Shown here: positions 44,991 through 55,457 of the stretch, one piece after another
How the letters are laid out: every line of letters starts with the position of its first letter
Position numbering within the stretch: the first letter of the stretch is position 1
Source of the DNA: Euborellia annulipes
Lineage: Eukaryota > Arthropoda > Insecta > Dermaptera > Anisolabididae
Length of the DNA: 64,000 nt
Reading direction: 5' to 3'
NCBI GenBank assembly: GCA_023213315.1
Contig: JAKCPI010004326.1
Span: 1-64,000 of the forward strand
Notes under the pieces: generated by a model
The model's database searches: none
What the model saw: only the letters and a program-made list of their open reading frames with translations
What the model was told of the DNA's origin: nothing
Made by a program: the position numbers and the translations under genes

Positions 44991-45407
44991 TTTTTTACTT
45001 TCTCTTACCTATGTATATAGGTAGAAAAAGAAAAAAAATATTTATATTTTTTTTTTCATATTTAATTAACGGGATTTGTATGTTAATTTCGATTCAAAAG
45101 GGGGTCCCCTTTAGAACTTTTAGGCATTTAAAATTTTTTTTTCCAATTCTTATGAAATTTTGTATTTATTTACGATTCTATATTGTGTATAAAATGTCCA
45201 TATATGAGATTAAAATTTTGAAAAATAACCATAGTTTATTTGAAGCAGTCAACATTTAAAAATCCAAGTTTGAAACTAAGGTGCTATCGGAAACTAAATA
45301 TATCTCGACACAAAAAATCTGGTGTGACCAGCACAGTGCGCAACTTTCTCTTACCGAAGGGTAAGAGAAAGTTGTGTGCTGTGCGCCAGTCACACCAGAT
45401 TTTTTTC
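44991..45407 (+). mobile_element. H-family element with a different interior
   Basis: The left end TTTTTTACTTTCTCTTACC and right part (CGGAAACTAAATATATCTCG then the full hairpin ending CACACCAGATTTTTTT) are those of H. The ~290 bp between them are unrelated to the H body. The element is 417 bp long, and the hairpin is one of the best conserved. Confidence 0.8.
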
Positions 45408-45867
45408 TTTATGATTAAAACAATGAGATGAAAAATTATAAGATCGTATTTATTCTAAGGGTGATAATCTGACATTTATTTTGAGTTTCAAAAAAAAAAA
45501 ACTCGAATGTTAAAAAAGTTTAAAAGTTAGAATTTTGTCAATTTCAATTAGTAGGGGTAAAGTAAGATTCATTTTTAAATTTATACTGGGGTTTACAAGT
45601 TTTAAGGTGTATTTAATTAAGTTAAAAAATTATAAACTCAGTTTATTTAAACAAAAAATTTTTGAACTCAGGTGCACCTTGATAAGCCTATATAAATGAA
45701 AGAGGAATTGAAAAAAATTAATCAATGTAAAAGAGAGATTAAATTGAGATTAAAATTTTGTAATATTTTAAAGTCAGGGTGGATTTTAATAACAAGTTGA
45801 TTAAAATAATATTTCATATTTTTAAATATTTATTAATTCATATATCCGAAAAAATAAGGGTGTGCCG
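45408..45867. other. Unassigned stretch
   Basis: AT-rich; no gene or shared repeat. Confidence 0.4.
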
Positions 45868-45938
45868 CCGGGAGTCGAACCACGGATCCTCCGATTGGTA
45901 CTCAGAGTGCCCTAACCACTAGACCACAGCACGACATT
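45868..45938 (-). tRNA. tRNA-like sequence, probably pseudogene or SINE head
   Basis: The minus strand reads GTGCTGTGGTCTAGTGGTTA (A box), an anticodon-arm-like CTCTG...CGGAG, then GTGGTTCGACTCCCGG (B box) and CGGCAC, which pairs with GTGCTG. The T stem pairs poorly and the anticodon loop looks nine bases long, so a working tRNA is unlikely. Short inverted repeats CATATATCCGAA / TTCGGATATATG flank it. Confidence 0.45.
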
Positions 45939-46082
45939 CGGATATATGAAGTTCACTTATGAACTCACTTGGAAAGCAAATTTAGTCATCAGGAGAAATG
46001 GGCCCATGAACGGTGCCACAAATTTATCCCTCGACCAGGTGCAATCCAGATGGAATAATTGAGGAGACCTCAATTTTAATTA

Positions 46083-46937
46083 ATTAATAAATAAGAAATT
46101 ATAATATCTTAAGGTTGTTCGGATAGTACATCGTAAGTCATAATAGAATCTAAATTTTTTTTTAAATAAAATTAAAAATTTGAATGCCAAAATTCCTTAT
46201 TATAATTTAGTCGTGACCTATCATAGTTTATAATTGGATTAAGTTAATAATTTAATTACCAAAAATAATAAATGAATGACTTTTGACTCGAGCAGTTTTT
46301 CACGTAATATAGAACTGGCAACATTGCATTCATCAACTATCTATTTTAAATCTTAAACGCCTTAAATTTTATTTTATTTAATATATTACAATGTTTAATG
46401 CAAATCAGTTTAAACACAATGGACGATTTGCGAGAAAAAATATTGTAAAATTGAAAAAAAAATGTAACTGACATAGAGATAAGACACTTATGCTATGCGA
46501 CGTTGCCAGGCTGGTCTGACTCTCGAGAATTCATTATTTTTAAATATTAGCGACTGTCATTTTGGAGAATTTTTTGACTTTCTTGTTAAAATATCTTTAA
46601 AAGCGGTCGGCAGAAACTTTTGATTTTATTTTTAACATATTCCTCGGAAGTGAATTAATAAAATGTAAGTTTTTTTGTTTTTGTATCAGATGCACAGATG
46701 CCTATTTAATTCAATATGTGTGTGTTTCATCGTTATTCCCCATAGGCTACATGTTAAATTTCAATTTTTTAAAAATTAATTACACGATAACCCTGTGTCA
46801 GATCTGCTTCAAAATGTTATTTTATACGTATTTGATAGTGATTAATAACATATTAAAAAATTAGCTTTTAATCAGTTAAAGTGCTTTAATGTCCGAACAA
46901 CCTTAAATATTATATATAATTTCTTATTTATTAATTT
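46083..46937. mobile_element. ~850 bp element with ~40 bp terminal inverted repeats
   Basis: The left end ATTAATAAATAAGAAATTAT with TAAGGTTGTTCGGA pairs with TCCGAACAACCTTA and ATAATTTCTTATTTATTAAT at the right. The inside is unique, with no transposase frame. It is a non-autonomous DNA transposon of unknown superfamily. Confidence 0.65.
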
Positions 46938-47074
46938 CATATTTTTTTCATTTAATAAAACACCTTGTTCTCGCTAACAAGTGTTACTTGAGAATTTTAA
47001 TGTAAAATAAATTAAATCAAATTCAATAAAAGAAAGAAAAAGAGAAAAAAATAGCTAAAAAAATTTTTAATATA

Positions 47075-49782
47075 TAGAGCGGGCGCTGGAGGTAGTTGAG
47101 TATGCAAAATTTGAGGACCGAATTCTGACAATGGATTTGGGCTAAGAATAGCTCCCAGAATAAGGATCCGGATCTTGCCGGGCCAATTTTTGGTCCAATT
47201 TTTTTTTACCCCCACCCCTCTTATTTCCATAGGAAATCAATGGAATGCATGCTAAGATGATGTGAAGATTTGCAATTATGGTCAAATTCGAGTACTTAAA
47301 ACCTCAAACAATGAAAAAACTGTCTTGTCAGCAACTGAGGGGATCCTCTAGAGTCCCCTGAGAAGTACTATCTTGCCACCAGTTGTGGTGGTCCCCTCTA
47401 ACCCCTTCATCTCTTTTCTCTCTCTTTGTTATAAATTTAAATATACGGCTTTAACACCATGCCAAATTGTGGGGACCGGCAATTATGTTCATAATCCACT
47501 ACCTGGTATCCCAATCAATGAAAAATACTATCTTGCCGCCAACTGCGGTGGTCCCCTCTAACCCCTTCACCTCTTTTCTCTCTCTTTGTTATAAATTTAA
47601 ATATACGGCTTTAACACCATGCCAAATTGTGGGGACCGGCAATTATGTTCATAATCCACTACCTGGTATCCCAATCAATGAAAAATACTATCTTGCCGCC
47701 AACTGCGGTGGTCCCCTCTAACCCCTTCACCTCTTTTATCTCTCTCTTTGTTATAAATTTAAATATACGGCTTTAACATCATGCCAAATTGTGGGGACCG
47801 GCAATTATGTTCATAATCCACTAGCTGGTATCCCAATCAATGAAAAATACTATCTTGCCGCCAGCTGCGGTGGTCCTCTCTAACCCCTTCACCTCTTTTC
47901 TCTCTCTTTGTTATAAATTTAAATATACGGCTTTAACATCATGCCAAATTGTGGGGACCGGCAATTATGTTCATAATCCACTAGCTGGTATCCCAACCAA
48001 TGAAAAATACTATCTTGTCGCCAACTGAGGTGGTCCCCTTTAACCCCTTCACCTCTTTTCTCTCTCTCTGTTATAAATTTAAATATACGGCTTTAACATC
48101 ATGCCAAATTGTGGGGACCAGCAATTATGTTCATAATCCACTACCTGGTATCCCAATCAATGAAAAATACTATCTTGCCACCAGTTGTGGTGGTCCCCTC
48201 TAACCCCTTCATCTCTTTTCTCTCTCTTTGTTATAAATTTAAATATACGGCTTTAACACCATGCCAAATTGTACCGGCAATTATGTTCATAATCCACTAC
48301 CTGGTATCCCATTCAATGAAAAATACTATCTTGCCGCCAACTGCGGTGGTCCCCTTTAACCCCTTCACCTCTTTTCTCTCCCTTTATTATACATTTAGAT
48401 GTACTGTCTTAAAACCATGCCAAATTGTGGGGACCGGCAATTATGCTCATAATCCATTACCTCGTGCTCCAATCAATGAAAAATACTATCTTGCCGCCAG
48501 TTGTGGTGATCCCCTCTAACCCCTTCACCTCTTTTCTCTCCCTTTATTATACATTTAGATGTACTGTCTTAAAACCATGCCAAATTGTGGGGACCGGCAA
48601 TTATGCTCATAATCTACTACCTGGTGTATTTATAATAAAGGGAGATAAAAGAGGTGAAGAGGTTAGAGGGGACCACCACAACTGGTGGCAAGATAGTATT
48701 TTTCATTGATTGGAGCACCAGGTAGTGGATTATGAGCATAATTGCCGGTCCCCACAATTTGGCATGATGTTAAGGCCGTATATTTAAATTTATAACAGAG
48801 AGAGATAAAAGACGTGAAGGGGTTAAAGGGGACCACCGCAGTTGGCGGCAAGATAGTATTTTTCATTGATTGGGATACCAGCTAGTGGATTATGAACATA
48901 ATTGCCGGCCCCCACAATTTGGCATGGTGTTAAAGCCGTATATTTAAATTTATAACAGAGAGTGTTAAAAGAGGTGAAGGGGTTAGAGGGGACCACCGCA
49001 GTTGGCGGCAAGATAGTATTTTTCATTGGTTGGGATACCAGCTAGTGGATTATGAGCATAATTGCCGGTCCCCACAATTTGGCATGATGTTAAGGCCGTA
49101 TATTTAAATTTATAACAAAGAGAGAGAAAAGAGGTAAAGGGGTTAGAGAGGACCACCGCAGCTGGCGGCAAGATAGTATTTTTCATTGATTGGGATACCA
49201 GCTAGTGGATTATGAACATAATTGCCGGTCCCCACAATTTGGCATGATGTTAAAGCCGTATATTTAAATTTATAACAAAGAGAGAGATAAAAGAGGTGAA
49301 GGGGTTAGAGGGGACCACCGCAGTTGGCGGCAAGATAGTATTTTTCATTGATTGGGATACCAGGTAGTGGATTATGAACATAATTGCCGGTCCCCACAAT
49401 TTGGCATGGTGTTAAAGCCGTATATTTAAATTTATAACAAAGAGAGAGAAAAGAGATGAAGGGGTTAGAGGGGACCACCACAACTGGTGGCAAGATAGTA
49501 CTTCTCAGGGGACTCTAGAGGATCCCCTCAGTTGCTGACAAGACAGTTTTTTCATTGTTTGAGGTTTTAAGTACTCGAATTTGACCATAATTGCAAATCT
49601 TCACATCATCTTAGCATGCACTCCATTGATTTCCTATGGGGTGGGGGTAAAAAAAAAATTGGACCAAAAATTGGCCCGGCAAGATCCGGATCCTTATTCT
49701 GGGAGCTATTCTTAGCCCAAATCCATTGTCAGAATTCGGTCCTCAAATTTTGCATACTCAACTACCTCCAGCGCCTGGTCTA
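47075..49782. mobile_element. Foldback element with inverted tandem-repeat arms
   Basis: Left and right ends match inverted: TAGAGCGGGCGCTGG with AGGTAGTTGAGTATGC, and GCATACTCAACTACCT with CCAGCGCCTGGTCTA. Next come ~280 bp single-copy arms, then a ~160 bp unit repeated about eight times in one direction (to about 48628) and about six in the other. Each unit contains ACTATCTTGCCGCC, CCCCTTCACCTCTTTT and GTGGGGACCGGCAATTATG. Open frames of 62-136 codons through the units are frame-preserving tandem repeats, not genes. The layout resembles foldback (FB/Galileo-like) transposons. No transposase is present and the TSD is not clear. Confidence 0.85.
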
Positions 49783-50778
49783 ATAAATAAGTCGTACATT
49801 TTTCATTCTCGATAGAAAAAAAGAGTGTTAAATTAAATTTTATGTTCATATAAAACATTTGGTATTGGATATCATTTTCTGCCTTCGGGCTGACATCAAA
49901 GTTTTAAAAATATTTCTAGGATATTTACGTATATACTATATAAAGACATGTTTTAGATAATATCGAATAATTAGTTATTTTCAGACCATGTTGCGAAAAC
50001 CACTTTTTTGAATTCAGAGGGTTCAAAAAGTGTACATTTTTTAAATTGATTTTTATTAATTAAAGAGAACTCCTGGGAAGGGGACACCATTAAGCCATGC
50101 CCCATCTGATATCTAGGTTCATTTCCTAAGCAATTAGTACCAACTCACATGAGTAAGTACCAACCCTTAAATCCTAAAGGCATGCAGGCACCGTAAAGGT
50201 ACACTGTCATAAAAGAACACCTAATGAGGAAGCCACTTAGCGCTCAGATCATTTTAAATGAGGATATTAAGTGTAAAAATTCTTTTATGTCTTAATAAAT
50301 CAAAAGGAATGGAAAAGGGCGATCATAACTCAATATTTTTTTAAGATTATTTTATTATTTATGAGAATTCCTATCTCTAATTTTATATGAGTAAAAACTA
50401 ACTTCGAATACTTTACTTAATCTAAAAAAAAAAGTTAAAGTGAAAGATGTGTTTGAAAAAGTGATATTTCACCAAGTCTTGGCGCTCTCAAGGGGCATCC
50501 TTCTATATATACAGGCGTATGTATTCAATATAATTCTTAATAAAAATATACCTGAGGAAACTGAGAAATATAAAATACAGGTATTTATAAAAAAAAAAAA
50601 ATAGATTCCATTTTACGAATATAAAAATGATATATAGATGAGCATATTAAAAAAATGTCAGAAATATTTAATAAGATGTGCACTTTTTGAAAAAGCTTAT
50701 TTCCTTAGAGAGAGGGGCAGTTTTAGAAGGATAGGGTGGAGTGTACGAACTAGAAAATACTGCATGGGAATTATATAA
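49783..50778. other. Unassigned, with an H fragment at 49983-50040
   Basis: CAGACCATGTTGCGAAAACC followed by ACTTTTTTGAATTCAGAGGG at 49983-50040 is a short piece of the H left half. The remainder has no recognised gene or repeat. Confidence 0.4.
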
Positions 50779-50880
50779 GTGAAAAGGATAGTATCGCTCA
50801 GATTTGATTGATACAAATAAAATAAGCTCGAGTTTATTTTATTTGTATCAATCAAATCCGAGCTATACTATCCTTTTCAC
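50779..50880. repeat. Near-perfect hairpin with ~46 bp arms
   Basis: GTGAAAAGGATAGTAT at the left pairs with ATACTATCCTTTTCAC at the right, continuing through TTGATTGATACAAATAAAAT. The 10-base centre is AAGCTCGAGT-like. The hAT element at 50881 inserted at its right border, and the final T of the hairpin lies beyond that element. Confidence 0.8.
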
Positions 50881-51341
50881 TAGGGCTGGACGGTAAACCG
50901 GTAAAAATTTTTTACCGAAAACGCGGTAACGAACCTCTAATTCGGAAAAACCGGTTTTTCTCGAAAGTCGGTAAAAACCGACTTACGGTAAAAAAAATGC
51001 TCCGCGGCGGCAAACTTTGGTTCCGCGGGCGGCAAAAAATTGGCGACTCTAAAAAAAAAGGTAAAATATTTTTCCGAACGGGAAAAAATTTTGGTTCCGC
51101 GAAAAAAAATGTTCCGCGGCGGCAAACCTTGGTTCCGCGGGCGGCAAAAAATTGGTGTCCCTAAAAAAAAGGTAAAATATTTTTTCGAACGGAGGAAAAA
51201 ATTTTGGTTCCGCGAAAAGAAAAAATGTTCCGCCTCCAACTGCCTCGGTACGCCTCTGCGGTTTTTACCGACTTTCGAGAAAAACCGGTTTTTTTCTCAT
51301 TATCGAGGTCGGTAATGAAAATCCATTACCGTCCAGCCCTA
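50881..51341. mobile_element. hAT-type MITE with 8 bp TSD CTTTTCAC
   Basis: Perfect 16 bp ends TAGGGCTGGACGGTAA / TTACCGTCCAGCCCTA, flanked by CTTTTCAC at 50873-50880 and 51342-51349. Two internal direct repeats of about 110 bp carry GGTTCCGCGGGCGGCAAAAA and CCTAAAAAAAAGGTAAAATA. Open frames inside are not genes. Confidence 0.93.
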
Positions 51342-51349
51342 CTTTTCAC

Positions 51350-52288
51350 TACGATAATGTTTCAACAAGAGCCTACGGTAGAAAGCCTAAATAGGAATTA
51401 TACCTATAAATTGACGTTTATCACAATAAATAAAAATAAATAAATCCTTCGATTATCTTATTCAAAATAGGTTGATTAAAAGACCATGATGGGAAATAAG
51501 TCTATTAGATTAAAAAGGCTGATTTTAAAAATTAAAAAAGCATTGACTAGGTTTCTTTTTTTTTAGGTTTGACTTTAGCCATACCTTTCTTTATTTATAT
51601 TTACTAGGTTTCATTACTTTTAATAATAGGCTATGTTTAAAATTTCACTATAATTAAAAGTCAAAGTATTTGGGCTGAATCACAGGCTGTGAGATTAAAA
51701 TTTATTTACAATTGTAATAAATTATATATGCGGTACCTGACTCTACTGTATATCCTAAATATCGAAATATTAAAAATCTATGTGGCTTCAAATGCCGAAA
51801 AAAGGTAGCAAAGCGAAGGGAAAAATAATGGTGTCATAGCTAAATATTAGTAATTGTAGATGACAAATAATTTTTTAAAGTTTTACAAATATTAAATAAA
51901 AACTTAAATTTAATTTGATATTATTTCGCGTAGAGCCGAATATAATAATAATTAAAAAGTTTAAAATAAAATACGTAAGCAATTTATTTTGCCAGACAGG
52001 TAGATAGGAAGAAAGAATTATAATGAAATCAAAGATTTGTTTGCATTTTCTATTTTTTTCTCTCTTTACATCAACAAGTTATGTTGATGTCATATGCGTC
52101 ATATAGCCTCTATTTCTTCTCCTACACCGTTACTTGTAAATTATTTTTTTTTTAAAGGCACGTTAAAAGCTAGAGATCTGAAATTTTTTATATAGGACTA
52201 CTTTGTAAACAAAATTCGATGGAGTATTTCATTTGAAGATTAGGTAGGAAGAGTGAAAATACTGTAGATATTAAGTTTTGCTAAGCCC
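51350..52288. other. Unassigned stretch
   Basis: GGCTTCAAATGCCGAAAAAAG near 51784 is a decayed SINE tail. Otherwise AT-rich, without a gene. Confidence 0.35.
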
Positions 52289-52562
52289 ACGGGGCTTGGA
52301 GTAGTTGGTAGCGTGTCTACCTTCTATACCGAACGTCGCGGGTTCGGACCCCAGGCAGTCCGATAATTTTATTTAAGGCATTTGGATACCAAATGACTTA
52401 AATAAAAATGCCTGGACCCCAATATGTATAATAATCATTAACGGATATCGTTTAAAGTCTTAAATGGCCTAAGTTGCCGAAAAGACTGGGTGAATGAGTG
52501 TGTGAATGTGAGCGTGAATGAGAAAAAAGTGTGAATGTTTAAAAAAAAAAAAAAAAAAAAAG
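52289..52562 (+). mobile_element. SINE-A, complete reference copy
   Basis: A box AGTAGTTGGTAGCGTG, B box GCGGGTTCGGACCCCAGG, hairpin TTTGGATACCAAATGAC, tail GGCCTAAGTTGCCGAAAAGA, GTGAATG repeats and a poly-A run. Length is about 270 bp. The sequence GCTAAGCCCACGGGG before the A box is the likely 5' end. Confidence 0.9.
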
Positions 52563-52923
52563 TTTTGCTAAAATCTCCTCAAAATTAGTTTGCCTGTCCT
52601 TACAATGAATAAATATGGCAATTAAATATGTATGTAATTTCATCAAAGTGTAAGTGGCCTCATAGAAAAAGAAGCGTCATTTGGAGGGGCATTTGACCCT
52701 TTCCCCAGAGGCTTCTGATTGTTTTAAAATTTTATCTCATTCTAATTAAAATATTTAGAAATATTCATAAAAATTATACTAAATAGATTTTTAGTTTTTT
52801 ATAACAAAGGAATTTTTTATTAATGAATATTTTGAGGTATGTCTTTGTGGCTGGAATCAAAAAAAAAATTCTAAGACATATGCAGCCAAAATTATTATTT
52901 TTATTGTATCGTTCCAGGCTGAC
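52563..52923. other. Unassigned stretch
   Basis: AT-rich; no gene or repeat recognised. AAGTTTTGCTAA is repeated on both sides of the SINE at 52274 and 52560 and is a probable SINE TSD. Confidence 0.5.
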
Positions 52924-52955
52924 GTTTCGGCCAACGGTTTAGGCCATCTTCTGAG
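52924..52955 (-). other. Hammerhead-core-like motif
   Basis: The minus strand reads CTCAGAAGAT, stem GGCC, loop TAAACCGTT, stem GGCC, then GAAACGTC. The first box has CAGAAGA instead of CTGAAGA. Confidence 0.45.
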
Positions 52956-53459
52956 CCGGAGGCGAGAATAAATGAAAATTTAAAATTTCAGCGACACACA
53001 TAAACGGAGAGCTCATAAGGGCAAGGAAAGCCTAATTAAGTTTGATTTTAAAGGTAGGCTATTGATCGCATTAATGAAAGAGATTTATATTTCCCTTATT
53101 CAAACTTGATATACAATACTAAATAAATAATTGAAAAAATACTATTATAATACTTTAATTATAATTCACCGTTATAGAGAGAAATTGTTTTTGTTATCAA
53201 TAAATGCAGCAACCGGAATATGATAATAAATAAAATCATATGTCATCTGGGATTTATTTTCAAAGGAAATGAAATATTATTTTGGAGTAATTCGTAAACG
53301 GAAATTAAAATAAATTGAGAGTAGAATATTGACATTCAAAATTGGAAAAGAATTGTGGAGCTGTTTTTTTTTTTTTTTTTTTTTTTTCTAAAGAAGTATA
53401 GAGCAACAGTTTGAGTTTGAAGCGTTCGGTTTAGTATTAAACTAAAGTTGATATTAATT
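52956..53459. other. Unassigned stretch
   Basis: Includes a T-run of about 23 near 53366-53388. No gene. Confidence 0.4.
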
Positions 53460-53708
53460 GGACCCTGTTACGCAATGGTGTGTCAAAGACCAAAAAATTC
53501 AAAAATGAGTTAAGCACGGAATATTGTTTCAAATGCTTTAATTAATAGTATTTTTTATGAAATATGTCCTAAAAAAATTTCTATTTAATGTTACTTGCAC
53601 AATTGACAAGAAAAATTATATATGATCCAATGTAAACAAAAAACTTTATTGTTGATTTTCTCAAAACTCGATGTTTGGTCTTTGACACACCATTGCATAA
53701 CTGGGTCC
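53460..53708. mobile_element. 249 bp MITE, 4 bp TSD (AATT), copy 2
   Basis: GGACCCTGTTACGCAATGG and CCATTGCATAACTGGGTCC ends, flanked by AATT at 53456-53459 and 53709-53712. The interior matches 41081-41336 in inverted orientation. The two TSDs differ in sequence but both are 4 bp and A/T only. Confidence 0.87.
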
Positions 53709-54013
53709 AATTAGGTATAGGTTTGTTTGTAAAAGATGGTATTTTTTTCAATCAACTCTCAAATAGACTGTTGTTAGGCAGTAAATATATTGTTTAAGAT
53801 AGCAAATTTGCTTGCTCACTTAGGAGGTTGCGACTCTAGCAGGCGTCTAGATTTTTCAGTTTAACAGCTCTTTTTTTTAAACCTTATTACATGTTCTACT
53901 CAGCTACTAGTTAATATCAATGTTGAGAAAAGTAGATTTATAGCTGAATGTAAGATGTTGATGAGTAACAGGGAGAAGGAAAGAAAAGCAGCTAGCATTT
54001 ATTTCATTTATGT

Positions 54014-54233
54014 AAGGCTCATTAGGCTGACGTTTCGGTCTAGGTCGAGATCATCTTCAGAACTATAACATAACAAGGATAAGGGAAAATTTTAAAATTA
54101 CAATTTCATTTTTAACATGTTAGTATTCATAGGTAATGAAATTGTATAATAATTTTAAAATTTGCCCTCATCCTTGCTATGTTATAGTTTTGAAGATGGT
54201 CTCGACCGAAACGATGGCCTGATTAAATAAAAT
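54014..54233. mobile_element. Palindromic element with hammerhead-like motif in both arms
   Basis: The arms pair through CTATAACATAACAAGGATAA / CATCCTTGCTATGTTATAG and AAAATTTTAAAATTAC. The minus strand at 54060-54032 has CTGAAGATGATCTCGACC then GAAACGTC. The plus strand at 54190-54212 has TGAAGAT, a GGTC-TC-GACC hairpin and GAAAC. Confidence 0.65.
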
Positions 54234-54276
54234 TTTATTTTCTTCATCCTGCTACTGATCGTCAACATTAATATTA

Positions 54277-54735
54277 TTATTTGAAATTCCTATCGGGATC
54301 CCCGTTTATTTATCCGAAGACACACCTCAAATCCAACCAGCCTCTGGCTCACCCCATGAAGTTACATTTGTAAGTTCCTATAGTATTTTGTAACTATTTT
54401 TCCTAACTCTAACTCCTCCTTTTGCGTTCATTTCTAGCTAGTGAACTAACCCTTATTTCTGGTACCACCCGGTTCCTTTATCCAACCTCTTCTATGCTAG
54501 GGAAGATGTCCTAGTTGAGGAGGGACTCCCTCAGCACCGGCGCGTAGCCTGCTCCTTTCGAAGAATGCATCACTGAGAGGGTACCTTCTTTACGTCCCTT
54601 CCACAGGACGAGATGTCACAGCAACTCCCTCTCCTCGTAGAGTTGCCTGGGGGCTATTGCGAATTCCAATATTCCAATCTTTTGCCAAGCCGAAATCCTA
54701 GCCCACTATACCAGTGAGCCTCCTCCACATTAATA
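54277..54735 (-). mobile_element. Repeat D, longest copy (probable tRNA-derived SINE)
   Basis: The minus strand starts GAGGAGGCTCACTGGTATAG (A-box-like), continues TTGGAATTCGCAATAGCCCC, GACATCTCGTCCTGTGGAAG and CTAGCTAGAAATGAACGCAA-type blocks, and ends with GAGGTGTGTCTTCGGATAAA. Its body matches 36205-36490. No B box was certain in this copy. Confidence 0.6.
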
Positions 54736-55457
54736 GGCCTACTGTATTAATATCTTTTGTTTATATGAAAATGATGAAAAGTTTAATACAAAAATAATTT
54801 AATTTCACTGGAAATAATTCTTTTCGACCTCAGTGAATTTAAAAATAAGTTTTTACTATTTTTACCCTTGGACTAATGTTTTATAGACAAGATTTTCTAG
54901 AGAAATTTGTTTCTTTTTTAATGTTTTTAAGAATAACTTTTCAAGAAAAGAGAGGAATCAATCTACTGTAGTTGTCTAAGCAACGTCTGGTTCTCCTTTG
55001 ATGGTGTAGCAAACAAGGGCCGGTTGTCACAAGAAAGCAAAGGAACAACCTATGGCTGGTTGTTGGTTATCGCCAAGGCTGGACAGGGCCGGTTGCCCAC
55101 GCAGCCAACAACAAACGATAGAGGTTGTCGGACTCAGTGACTGACTTTCTTTCAAATTGAAATTGTGAGTGTGGGTCTTACGAATGAGAGGAAACCATTC
55201 TTTAATAAATGAATGTCAACTCATTTAGAATTTAGAAGCTTCTCTTATTTCTATTCAACGCATTCAACTTGGTAAAAACTTTTGTTTTAATTAATTTCGG
55301 AAGAGTTTGCAATTCTTTGTTCTTTGAAAACAATAATATTAATAATATATTGAATATATAAATAAATGGAATATATGTATTAAAGAATGCAACAATCAGA
55401 GAAATTTCAATGAAATTAAGAAAGAAAGTTTATCTTTTTATTACTTAATGTGATATT
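54736..55457. other. Unassigned; GC-richer segment 54960-55140
   Basis: 54960-55000 (GTTGTCTAAGCAACGTCTGG) resembles the head of SINE-C at 63.2 kb. The following GGTTGTTGGTTATCGCCAAG and GGGCCGGTTGCCCACGCAGC are unique here. A diverged SINE-C or conserved non-coding sequence are both possible. Confidence 0.35.

Noticed and set aside
47336..47356. GGGGATCCTCTAGAGTC looks like a plasmid multiple cloning site
   Set aside because: The motif is part of a larger natural palindrome (CTGAGGGGATCC...CCCCTGAG) and occurs inverted at the matching place in the other arm of the foldback element (about 49507-49527). Vector contamination would not be continuous with both arms, though a check against vector sequence is easy.
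47373..49493. Series of 62-136 codon open frames with near-identical peptides on both strands
   Set aside because: They are translations of the ~160 bp tandem unit, whose copies mostly keep the frame. They have no promoter, splice sites or recognisable domain, and switch strand exactly at the centre of the inverted repeat.
47360..49500. Regularly spaced repeats as a possible CRISPR array
   Set aside because: The unit is repeated almost entirely, with no variable spacers, and the array inverts in the middle. The context is eukaryotic.
50937..51443. Overlapping 79-100 codon Lys/Phe/Arg-rich frames
   Set aside because: They fall within the hAT element at 50881-51341 and come from its internal direct repeats.
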